Shown: positions 1 through 5,442 of the stretch, one piece after another | Layout of the letters: each line of letters opens with the position of its first letter | Position numbering within the stretch: position 1 is the first letter of the stretch | Assembly (NCBI GenBank): GCA_964452575.1 | Contig: CAYVMN010000197.1 | Span: 1-8,193 of the forward strand | Reading direction: 5' to 3' | Length of the DNA: 8,193 nucleotides | Source: CAYVMN01 sp964452575 | GTDB taxonomy: Bacteria; Desulfobacterota; DSM-4660; Desulfatiglandales; Desulfatiglandaceae | Notes under the pieces: model-generated | Told to the model about the DNA's origin: nothing | What the model saw: only the letters and a program-made list of their open reading frames with translations | Database searches by the model: none | Program-made: the position numbers and the translations under genes

Positions 1-55
1 CCAGAGGCTGGGAAGAATTTGGGTTACGTCCTTTGGAAAAAAGACCCTCACGGTC
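1..55 (+). repeat. Copy A of a dispersed intergenic repeat (window edge)
   Basis: Bases 1-55 match bases 5361-5415 at 51 of 55 positions without gaps, and the 25-base core 24-48 is identical. The same core occurs inverted at 5204-5228. This copy starts at or before the window edge, so its left limit is unknown. It ends about 55 bases before the carboxyl transferase start codon. Weaker similarity to the 5155-5196 flank, read on the opposite strand, continues through about base 95. Function is not known. It could be part of a small non-autonomous element, a REP-like repeat, or a shared leader. Confidence 0.8.
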
Positions 56-98
56 CTCTTAGTGCTCAGTGTTTTCAAAACGCTAAAGTGTTACAACC

Positions 99-104
99 GG
101 AGGG
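99..104 (+). promoter_or_regulatory. Ribosome binding site of the carboxyl transferase gene
   Basis: GGAGGG lies six bases before the ATG at 111. It is a strong Shine-Dalgarno match at good spacing and fixes that ATG as the start. It lies within the weakly conserved outer flank of the repeat copy. Confidence 0.75.
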
Positions 105-110
105 CAACAG

Positions 111-1694
111 ATGGGCAATTCAAAAAAGGGTTCTAATAATGACTGGGGACCGGAGGTTGAGGAACTTCGCCTCCGCGAGTTCTTTGCATCTCAGATGGGT
201 GGGCCTGATAGTCTGGGGCGTCAAAGGGCTGCCGGGCGATTGAATGTCAGAGAGCGAATAGACAGGCTCCTTGATGATAGCTCATTCCATGAGACAGGCG
301 CCATAACCGGTATTCCGACTCATGAGGGAGAGCGTCTCGTCAAACTCTTTCCTTCCAATTTCATTATGGGTACCGGCAGGATTGAGGGTCGGCGTGTGGT
401 GCTGGGATGCGACGATTTCACTATTCGAGGGGGGGCCGCAGATGCTGCAATCGGTCGAAAGGCCTCCTATGCAGAGAGAATGGCATTGCATCTGCGTCTG
501 CCTATGATACGACTGGTGGAAGGGACCGGAGGAGGCGGGAGCGTTAAGATTTTGGAGATAATAGATCGCACATATGTGCCATACAATCCTGCCATGGAGG
601 TAATGGAGGAGCTTCTTTCAACCGTACCGGTAGTGAGCGCCGCTCTCGGACCGGTAGCCGGGCTTGGTGCTGCTCGGGTAGTTTTCTCCCACTTCTCGGT
701 CATGCCCAGAAAAACGGCCCAACTCTTTGTTGCAGGCCCTCCCCTCGTGGAACCTGCTATAGGAAAGGAGGTTAGCAAGGAGGAACTTGGTGGCTCACAT
801 ATCCACGCCCGCGGCTCCGGGGCCGTGGACAATGAGGTTGGCTCAGAAGAAGAGGCCTTTGATCATATCCGACGGTTTCTTTCCTTCCTCCCGGATTCGG
901 TTTATGAAATGCCGCCCGTCATTGACCCAATCGACCCACCTGATCGTCGAGAGGATGAACTGATCAAAATCATTCCAAAAAACAAACGGCGCCCATATGC
1001 TGTGCGCCGAATCCTCGACCTGGTACTCGATAGAGGAAGCTTTTTCGAGATTGCAAAGATGCAAGGCCGCTCAGTCGTCACTGGTCTGGCCCGTCTATCA
1101 GGACGTCCAATAGGTGTGATAGCCAACGACCCGGTCTTCCTCGGTGGGGCCATCGACGCACTTGCCTCTAACAAGATGGTGCGCTTCATAGATATGTGCG
1201 ATACGTTCCACCTGCCGGTGGTCAATTTTGTTGATAATCCTGGATTTATGATCGGGGTGGAGGCTGAGAAGCAAGGAACAATCCGCGCTGGGGCTCGTTA
1301 TATATTTGCCGTGTATCAGGCTACTGTGCCGTGGTGCTCCATCATTCTGAGGCGGGTGTTTGGGGTTGCGGGCGCGTCCCATGGTAATCATTCGCGGCTC
1401 AATCTGCGCTATGCGTGGCCCTCAGGGGACTGGGGATCTCTGCCCCTGGAAGGAGGAGTCCAGGCGGCCTACAAGCGTCAGATAGAGGCCTCCGAGGACC
1501 CTGAGGCCCTCAGGAATGAGATTGAGCAACGTCTCTCGAAAATGACGTCCCCATTTCTTACGGCAGAGGTGTTTGGCATTGAGGAAATCATTGATCCTCG
1601 GGATACAAGGCCCCTTCTATGTGAATGGATTGAGACGGCTTACCGATTATTACCCAGTGAGCTGGGCCCTAAGAGGCGAGGAATGCGGCCATGA
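111..1694 (+). CDS. Acyl-CoA carboxylase beta subunit-like carboxyl transferase (divergent)
   Basis: A 527-residue protein with the two crotonase-like halves of biotin-dependent carboxyl transferases (PccB/AccD5 type), which move CO2 from carboxybiotin to an acyl-CoA. Seen: the N-terminal RAAGRLNVRERIDRLLD stretch (about 39-55), DDFTIRGG (101-108), a GPVAGLGAARV loop (180-190), LFVAGPPLV and KEELGG (205-228), and in the C-half DNPGFMIG (375-382) and YAWPSG (434-439). Length is normal for the family. The motifs are divergent. The usual SGGARIQEG loop is replaced around 138-146 by TGGGGSVKI, FLPG is FMIG, and the usual RKAYGGAY stretch is RRVFGVAGASHGN. The relaxed FMxG form also occurs in acyl-CoA carboxylase relatives annotated as methylmalonyl-CoA carboxyltransferase, so the substrate cannot be named. 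No biotin carboxylase or biotin carrier gene is in the window. A good ribosome binding site supports the start. Confidence 0.9.
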   Translation: MGNSKKGSNNDWGPEVEELRLREFFASQMGGPDSLGRQRAAGRLNVRERIDRLLDDSSFHETGAITGIPTHEGERLVKLFPSNFIMGTGRIEGRRVVLGCDDFTIRGGAADAAIGRKASYAERMALHLRLPMIRLVEGTGGGGSVKILEIIDRTYVPYNPAMEVMEELLSTVPVVSAALGPVAGLGAARVVFSHFSVMPRKTAQLFVAGPPLVEPAIGKEVSKEELGGSHIHARGSGAVDNEVGSEEEAFDHIRRFLSFLPDSVYEMPPVIDPIDPPDRREDELIKIIPKNKRRPYAVRRILDLVLDRGSFFEIAKMQGRSVVTGLARLSGRPIGVIANDPVFLGGAIDALASNKMVRFIDMCDTFHLPVVNFVDNPGFMIGVEAEKQGTIRAGARYIFAVYQATVPWCSIILRRVFGVAGASHGNHSRLNLRYAWPSGDWGSLPLEGGVQAAYKRQIEASEDPEALRNEIEQRLSKMTSPFLTAEVFGIEEIIDPRDTRPLLCEWIETAYRLLPSELGPKRRGMRP

Positions 1695-1769
1695 TGCTGT
1701 TTGCTGGTTACTCGTTAGTGGATTCTGGATATGTACAGAGGTCTTGGTTTGCGGCACGCACGCGCTTCC
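1695..1769. other. Convergent intergenic gap with no clear terminator
   Basis: These 75 bases separate the ends of two convergent genes. A bidirectional terminator would be expected here, but neither strand shows a GC-rich stem followed by a T-run. Termination may be Rho-dependent. Confidence 0.4.
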
Positions 1770-2120
1770 CTAACTACTCGATTTGCGAACCCCCTTGATT
1801 AACCTAATTCCTCTTCTCCTAAGTGCCCGATTGAGGATCTCGATGGTTCTTCTTTCGATTTCCTCCCACGAAACCGAGGGGTTCTTTTTCATCCGGACCT
1901 CACTGGGTTTGATATAGAGCTCCTCAACCCCCGGGATGGCCATAATCTCCCTCACAACCATTTCCCCAATAGTACCCAGGCCTTTAAGGAGTTCCTCAGA
2001 GTCTTCATTGAGGGATCCCTTGAAGTGTTCCACCCTATACGTCGATATCTCAATTGGGGTCAGGAATGACCTTATTACCGGATTGGGATGTCTGTAGACC
2101 ACCACCCGGGGCTCGCCCAT
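1770..2120 (-). CDS. Small Nfu/NifU N-domain-like protein
   Basis: A 116-residue soluble protein with no signal peptide or membrane segment. Residues 52-90 (GEMVVREIMAIPGVEELYI, then VRMKKNPSVSWEEI) resemble the N-terminal domain of Nfu-type Fe-S scaffold proteins, where a helix and 'IxGVxxVfl' are followed by 'VTVTKxxxxxWeei'. The early RHPNPVIRSFL (10-20) recalls the TPNPxxLKFxP start of that domain. There is no cysteine anywhere, so the CxxC cluster-binding module of true Nfu proteins is absent. If the assignment holds, it could be a domain-only partner rather than a cluster carrier. The tail (99-116) is basic. It follows the nitroreductase gene by 12 bases and is the last gene of the etf group. 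A purine-rich AAGGAAAGG precedes the ATG. The family call is by pattern only and is moderate. Confidence 0.6.
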   Translation of the reverse strand: MGEPRVVVYRHPNPVIRSFLTPIEISTYRVEHFKGSLNEDSEELLKGLGTIGEMVVREIMAIPGVEELYIKPSEVRMKKNPSVSWEEIERRTIEILNRALRRRGIRLIKGVRKSSS

Positions 2121-2132
2121 GACCCTTTCCTT

Positions 2133-2744
2133 CTACCTCCCTATGGGGATGATGTAAAGTGCATTCTCATTTGCCCCGAATTTCATAACAGACTTTACCT
2201 CGTCGTCCCTAAAGGCCCCGATCATTACACTGCCGAGACCCAAGGAAATGGCCTGTAGGCTAACGTTTTGGCCGATGTGACCCACTTCGATCCAGCTATA
2301 TCTTATACCCCTTTCCCCATATTTGGATGTGATCCGCCTATAGACAGCGGACAATACCAGCACTAGAGGTGCGGTCCTTATCGAGCCCTGGCCCAATGAG
2401 GCCTTGCAGAGCTCTCCCCTGACATCCCCTTGCTGTATCATACGTAGTTCGTGTTCGCTGGGGATGTATCTATAGACCCCGGGGAAAAGTTGCCTCACAT
2501 TTCCCACTACAATATAGGTCTCAAGCGGGTAAAGGGCACCAGCGGAAGGCGCGGTTCGATAGCCCCTTGGGTTTGTAATTCCCTGGGCCGACCACAGGAG
2601 CTGTGATGTCTCATCAAGTGTCAAGGATTCATCCCGAAAAGTCCTAACCGATCGCCTCCTGAGGAGGGCGTTTTCTAAGGATATCTTGCCATCATACCGT
2701 GGCGCAGGAAGTTTTCTTACCTCTTTATACTCACTTATGACCAT
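2133..2744 (-). CDS. SagB-type nitroreductase-family flavoprotein
   Basis: A 203-residue nitroreductase-fold protein of the SagB/ThcOx-like type, predicted to bind FMN and carry out oxidoreduction, probably as a homodimer. Seen: RRRSVRTF at 29-36 (phosphate-contacting arginines), TAPSAGALYPLE at 64-75 (the SagB-type active-site segment), HIGQNVSLQAISLGLGSVMIGAF at 156-178, and a closing YIIPIGR. In peptide-modification clusters SagB enzymes oxidise azolines, but no precursor peptide or YcaO cyclodehydratase is here, so this is a stand-alone member with unknown substrate. The frame is open for 44 more residues upstream to a TTG. That extension overlaps the preceding gene by 101 bases and lacks a ribosome binding site, while the chosen ATG has AGGGAG nine bases ahead. 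It sits downstream of etfBA, so an electron-transfer role alongside ETF is possible but inferred. Confidence 0.88.
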   Translation of the reverse strand: MVISEYKEVRKLPAPRYDGKISLENALLRRRSVRTFRDESLTLDETSQLLWSAQGITNPRGYRTAPSAGALYPLETYIVVGNVRQLFPGVYRYIPSEHELRMIQQGDVRGELCKASLGQGSIRTAPLVLVLSAVYRRITSKYGERGIRYSWIEVGHIGQNVSLQAISLGLGSVMIGAFRDDEVKSVMKFGANENALYIIPIGR

Positions 2745-2753
2745 AACCCGTAT

Positions 2754-2759
2754 CTCCCT
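2754..2759 (-). promoter_or_regulatory. Ribosome binding site deciding the nitroreductase start
   Basis: AGGGAG on the - strand lies nine bases before the ATG at 2744. It falls in the 31-base gap after the preceding stop codon, so it favours the 203-residue form over the longer TTG-started form. Confidence 0.6.
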
Positions 2760-2775
2760 AAGAAGGGCTTGGTCC

Positions 2776-3261
2776 TCAGGAGGAAGCAAATGGGGAATCG
2801 AAAACCAGTCTTGCCTCCCCATAGACCCGTACGCTCTCTCCAAGGGGCTCCATTCTGAGATGACCCATTTCATCAAAGAGTCGCGCCCTTATCTTGGTCA
2901 GGTCTCCATTGGGATAATTCTCTGTGGCAATCTCCAGAAGTGTTGCCCCCGACGAGAGGAGGATACGGGACCCGCCTGGAACCGGCTGGTGAACACAGCC
3001 ACCAGGATTTTCTCGGATCCCGTTCTCATACAATTCCACCAGGCACACCCCATTTCTATCTAGTAACCTTGCCGAGATGTGGGGGGCTTTTTCACCGGGC
3101 AGAATCAGGTCGGCCAGAAAGAAAAAATCTTTTTGAGAATTTGGATTGCCAACCAAAAATCCTGGGGTCAAGACATCGTTGACCAGATAATTATGGTAGG
3201 CACTGATGGTGCTTTCCCGGTATTGAATCATGATCTCCTGTGCCTCTATACATGTTCTCAA
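2776..3261 (-). CDS. Hypothetical protein downstream of etfA, family not recognised
   Basis: A 161-residue protein with no signal peptide, membrane helix or motif I recognise. It is rich in alternating hydrophobic residues, suggesting a mostly beta fold. Two stretches look alike, ARLLDRNGVCLVEL (about 64-77) and ARLFDEMGHLRMEP (about 124-137), hinting at an internal duplication. A PGGCVHQPVPGGSR segment (about 86-99) is glycine/proline rich. The start is uncertain. The listed TTG has no ribosome binding site. An in-frame ATG at 3231 has GGAG only three bases ahead. The frame remains open upstream through the end of etfA with protein-like content (ENVRLILLADGRTESLRT) but offers no ordinary start codon. 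It lies between etfA and the nitroreductase gene with short gaps, so co-transcription is likely. Function is unknown. Confidence 0.6.
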   Translation of the reverse strand: MRTCIEAQEIMIQYRESTISAYHNYLVNDVLTPGFLVGNPNSQKDFFFLADLILPGEKAPHISARLLDRNGVCLVELYENGIRENPGGCVHQPVPGGSRILLSSGATLLEIATENYPNGDLTKIRARLFDEMGHLRMEPLGESVRVYGEARLVFDSPFASS

Positions 3262-3308
3262 CGATTCGGTACGACCATCGGCTAGGAGGATTAGACGGAC
3301 GTTCTCCC

Positions 3309-4310
3309 TTATACCCGTTTTCGAAGGGCCTCTAGCAGCAAAGGGAGCAGGGTGGCGGCATCGCCTACCAGCCCGAGGTCGGCTATCTTGAAGATAGGCG
3401 CACTAGGGTCCCGGTTGATGGCAATAATTGTCTCAGCCCCTTGGATTCCGGTGGTGTATTGCAAGGCCCCGGAAGTCCCGATAGAGATCAAAAGCTTGGG
3501 CCTTACATTCTTGCCCGTTTGACCCAGAAGTCTGTCTTCATCAGCCCATCCTGCGCGAACAACAGGTCTTGTGGCCCCCACATCCCCTCCCAGAAGCCCT
3601 GCCAGTTCGGAGAGCAATCCGAATAGCTCCTTTGAACCCAGCCCTCTCCCCCCTGCTACCACCACCGGGGCATCCTCCAGCCTGATGTCGTGTGTCTGTT
3701 GAGGCCGTCTCCTCATCCTCTTTAGGCGCACCTCAGGGAGAGGGCCTATCTCAGGATATATGATATGGCCCAGTGTATTGGGATCGTGCGGGAGTTCATG
3801 AAAAACCCCGGGATGAACTGTGGCCATCTGGGGCCTGTGGTTAGGTGTCACCACCTCGGCCAGAAGTTCACCCCCAAAGGAAGGTGTCGTCTGGACAAGA
3901 AGCCCTGTCTCCTTGTCCACGTCAAGGGCCACACAATCGGCACTCAGCCCTGTGTGAAGTCGCTTGGCAAGTCTCGGAAAAAACTCTCTACCAAAGGAGG
4001 TGGCCCCTGCAAGTAGGACCTGAGGTCGAAAGGCTTCGACCCAGCCAGCCAGGACTGAGGTGTATGTTTCCACCTGATATTCCGTAAGCCCCGGGTGCTC
4101 AGCGGCCACTACCACATCTGCACCGTGGGCCACATATTCCATAGCATACTGATAGACCTGGTGACCCAGCACGACCACTGAAAGCCCTTTGCCGAGCTCC
4201 TTTGCTAGCTCCTTTCCCTTTGCAATAAGCTGCAAGGTGACACGGTTTTGGAAGTAATTCCTGTAGTCACCAAAGATCCACACCCCCTCAAAGACCTTAT
4301 TCCTTTCCAT
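3309..4310 (-). CDS. etfA: Electron transfer flavoprotein alpha subunit
   Basis: A 333-residue EtfA, normal length. With EtfB it forms the FAD heterodimer that takes electrons from acyl-CoA dehydrogenases. The N-terminal domain carries TTPSFGGELLAEVVTPNHRPQMATVHPGV-type sequence (141-169), typical of the clostridial and other anaerobe ETFs that include electron-bifurcating members. The C-terminal FAD domain shows VVVAGGRGLGSKE (216-228), GATRPVVRAGW (245-255), GQTGKNVRP (263-271), SIGTSGALQYTTG (276-288) and the signature IAINRDPSAPIFKIADLGLVGD (296-317). The near-universal His in 'SGAIQH' is Tyr here (Y285, codon TAC). Its ATG lies inside the end of etfB (14-base overlap), implying translational coupling. 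No Fe-S or ferredoxin-like extension is present, so any bifurcating activity is only inferred. Confidence 0.96.
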   Translation of the reverse strand: MERNKVFEGVWIFGDYRNYFQNRVTLQLIAKGKELAKELGKGLSVVVLGHQVYQYAMEYVAHGADVVVAAEHPGLTEYQVETYTSVLAGWVEAFRPQVLLAGATSFGREFFPRLAKRLHTGLSADCVALDVDKETGLLVQTTPSFGGELLAEVVTPNHRPQMATVHPGVFHELPHDPNTLGHIIYPEIGPLPEVRLKRMRRRPQQTHDIRLEDAPVVVAGGRGLGSKELFGLLSELAGLLGGDVGATRPVVRAGWADEDRLLGQTGKNVRPKLLISIGTSGALQYTTGIQGAETIIAINRDPSAPIFKIADLGLVGDAATLLPLLLEALRKRV

Positions 4311-5106
4311 CTTCCTCGTCCAAAATACTTAGGGCCTCAAGCCTTCGTAGTAGATGGGTAAGCAGGGTCTGCGGAGGGCCCTCTACAATTTCGCCATTCC
4401 CCCTGGGAGGGGGTACCCGAAGCCTCCGCACTCGAGTGGCTGACCCTTCGAATCCCACCTCGTCTTTCCTCAAGCCAAGATCATCAATGGACCATCGGAG
4501 TATGTCTTTGGTTGAAAAGGCTGCTTCCAAGGCCCCCAGGGGCAAATCCCTTACAGGGCAAAGCCCCCCTGCTACAGTCAAAAGGACCGGTAAAGTCACC
4601 CTTATTGTCTCCAAAAAGCCGTCACTCAGCCGCTTCACCACCAAATCTTTACCTTCCACATGGATCTCGTTTACCCCACATACCTGCGGAAGTCCCAACT
4701 CCTCGGCAATCTGAGGTCCGACATGCCCGGTGTCACTATCAGTTGTCTGCATTCCGCAGAGTATCATATCTGGAAAAGGGTCGAGCCTTCCAATTGCCTT
4801 TGAAAGCACGTGTGACGTTGCAAGGGTGTCAGCCCCGGCAAAGGCGGGATCTGTCAATAGTAAAGCCCGATCGGCACCCGCCGCCAAGGCCTCTCTGAGG
4901 GCCACTTCACTTTGGGGCGGCCCCATTGTGATTATACTGACGTGCCCTCCGATCTTCTGGCGTAATTCCAGGGCCGCTTCCATGGCGACATAGTCCAACG
5001 GATTGATGACACTTTCCACCCCTTCCCGAATAATGGTCATCCTTTCCCGATCCATTCGCACGGTAGGTACATCAGGAACCTGTTTGATACAAACCACAAT
5101 TTCCAT
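4297..5106 (-). CDS. etfB: Electron transfer flavoprotein beta subunit
   Basis: A 269-residue EtfB, the AMP- or FAD-binding partner of EtfA. Seen: the start MEIVVCIKQVPD (1-12), INPLDYVAMEAALEL (34-48), ITMGPPQSEVALREALAAGAD (59-79), LLTDPAFAGADTLATS (83-98), the nucleotide-loop region, then LCGMQTTDSDTGHVGPQIAEELGLPQV (116-142) and TLPVLLTV (171-178). The GADTLATS and GPQIAEELGLP pattern matches EtfB of anaerobes such as Megasphaera and Acidaminococcus, some of which bind a second FAD and bifurcate electrons. It is first gene of the second - strand group, preceded by the repeat-bearing gap and by a GGATCAGGG purine run just before the ATG. The C-terminal 40 residues (proline/arginine rich, then LLTHLLRRLEALSIL) form the arm that packs on EtfA. 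Confidence 0.95.
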   Translation of the reverse strand: MEIVVCIKQVPDVPTVRMDRERMTIIREGVESVINPLDYVAMEAALELRQKIGGHVSIITMGPPQSEVALREALAAGADRALLLTDPAFAGADTLATSHVLSKAIGRLDPFPDMILCGMQTTDSDTGHVGPQIAEELGLPQVCGVNEIHVEGKDLVVKRLSDGFLETIRVTLPVLLTVAGGLCPVRDLPLGALEAAFSTKDILRWSIDDLGLRKDEVGFEGSATRVRRLRVPPPRGNGEIVEGPPQTLLTHLLRRLEALSILDEEDGKE

Positions 5107-5127
5107 CCCTGATCCTGCCCTTCTCCT

Positions 5128-5364
5128 CTACCTATAGACTTCAAGATAAAGATCTTGGTAATAGTTTAGTGCTTTGGGAGCAGTGATGAGTCGCATGACC
5201 GCCAGGGTCTTTTTTCCAAAGGACGTAAAAGACGGCATCACTTCATAGAACGGCAGTGAGGTCTTTAAACTCGTTACGGAACAGCCCCATAAGAGGATGC
5301 CCCTATGAAGAGCCCTCTCCCCTGCCTGGCAGAAACTGTATTTAAAGGTAAGGGGGCGTGCCAC
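5128..5364 (-). CDS. Possible small repeat-encoded ORF upstream of etfB
   Basis: A weakly supported frame of 78 codons from a GTG at 5364, or 36 codons from the ATG at 5238 (MPSFTSFGKKTLAV...). It ends 21 bases before the etfB start on the same strand. No strong ribosome binding site precedes either start and no family is recognised. The reason to keep it is copy A. On the + strand at 26-97, ahead of the carboxyl transferase gene, the same frame encodes TSFGKKTLTV followed by residues mostly substituted conservatively (V/L, L/I, S/T, V/A, T/A, with K, L and Y shared). This may be a leader peptide, a decayed gene fragment carried by a repeat, or chance. Confidence 0.25.
   Translation of the reverse strand: MARPLTFKYSFCQAGERALHRGILLWGCSVTSLKTSLPFYEVMPSFTSFGKKTLAVMRLITAPKALNYYQDLYLEVYR
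5142..5157. repeat. Short palindrome upstream of etfB
   Basis: CAAGAT and ATCTTG are separated by AAAG, giving a six-base-pair perfect inverted repeat 35 bases before the etfB start codon. It could be an operator half-site pair or a small leader hairpin. The stem is short and chance occurrence is possible. Confidence 0.3.
5197..5228 (-). repeat. Copy C of the dispersed repeat, left inverted arm
   Basis: These 32 bases are a perfect reverse complement of 5384-5415. On the - strand the copy points toward etfB, as copy A points toward the carboxyl transferase gene. Outside the arm, 5155-5196 aligns without gaps to the reverse complement of roughly 56-97. About 25 of the 40 bases next to the arm match, and 10 of 12 match in the GTAA...TTTAG segment beyond. 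Confidence 0.85.
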
Positions 5365-5415
5365 AGGCTGTGAAGAATTTGGGTTACGTCCTTTGGAAAA
5401 AAGACCCTGGCGGTC
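5361..5415 (+). repeat. Copy B of the dispersed repeat, right inverted arm and inner flank
   Basis: It matches copy A (1-55) at 51 of 55 positions, including the 23 bases inside the arm. Past the arm the likeness to copy A breaks down except for a short TTTCAAAA-type stretch (73-84 against 5427-5438, 11 of 12) reached after a six-base length difference. It lies 27 bases from the stop codon of the acyl-CoA dehydrogenase gene and is antisense to that gene's transcript. Confidence 0.85.
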
Positions 5416-5442
5416 GCCTGCCTTTCTTTCAAAATGCTCATC

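Larger units (their letters stand above)
5197..5415. mobile_element. 219-base block bounded by 32-base perfect inverted repeats
   Basis: The arms 5197-5228 and 5384-5415 are perfect inverted repeats enclosing 155 bases, the geometry of a miniature non-autonomous transposon or a large hairpin. Against a clean transposon, I see no target-site duplication at the outer edges and no transposase. Similarity to copy A also continues outside the left arm, so the arms may not be true termini. Transcripts from either strand could fold into a long stem between the acyl-CoA dehydrogenase gene and etfB. Confidence 0.4.
5107..5442. other. Gene-poor gap between the acyl-CoA dehydrogenase gene and etfB
   Basis: These 336 bases hold a short palindrome near etfB (5142-5157) and a 219-base block bounded by perfect inverted repeats (5197-5228 and 5384-5415). 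They also hold a weak reading frame, 5128-5364 on the - strand. Any etfB promoter should lie here, but I could not identify convincing -35/-10 boxes. No T-run terminator for the acyl-CoA dehydrogenase gene is visible. Confidence 0.7.

Noticed and set aside
19..243. A 74-codon + strand frame across the repeat and the start of the carboxyl transferase gene
   Set aside because: It overlaps the well-supported 527-residue gene in another frame and has no ribosome binding site. The repeat's conserved peptide frame is a different one.
1695..1769. Intrinsic terminator between the convergent genes
   Set aside because: Short TGCTG/GCAAAC-like pieces were considered, but they do not form a GC-rich stem with a following T-run on either strand.
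1691..1798. A 35-codon frame whose ATG overlaps the carboxyl transferase stop as ATGA
   Set aside because: The overlap looks like a coupled gene, but the frame is very short, has no recognisable motif and runs into the 3' end of the convergent Nfu-like gene.
2745..2876. A 44-residue N-terminal extension of the nitroreductase
   Set aside because: It starts at a TTG with no ribosome binding site, overlaps the preceding gene by 101 bases, and the downstream ATG has a proper AGGGAG.
5191..5421. Target-site duplication flanking the inverted-repeat block
   Set aside because: The bases just outside the two arms (TCGCAT and GCCTGC) show no convincing direct repeat, so a clean transposon insertion cannot be claimed.
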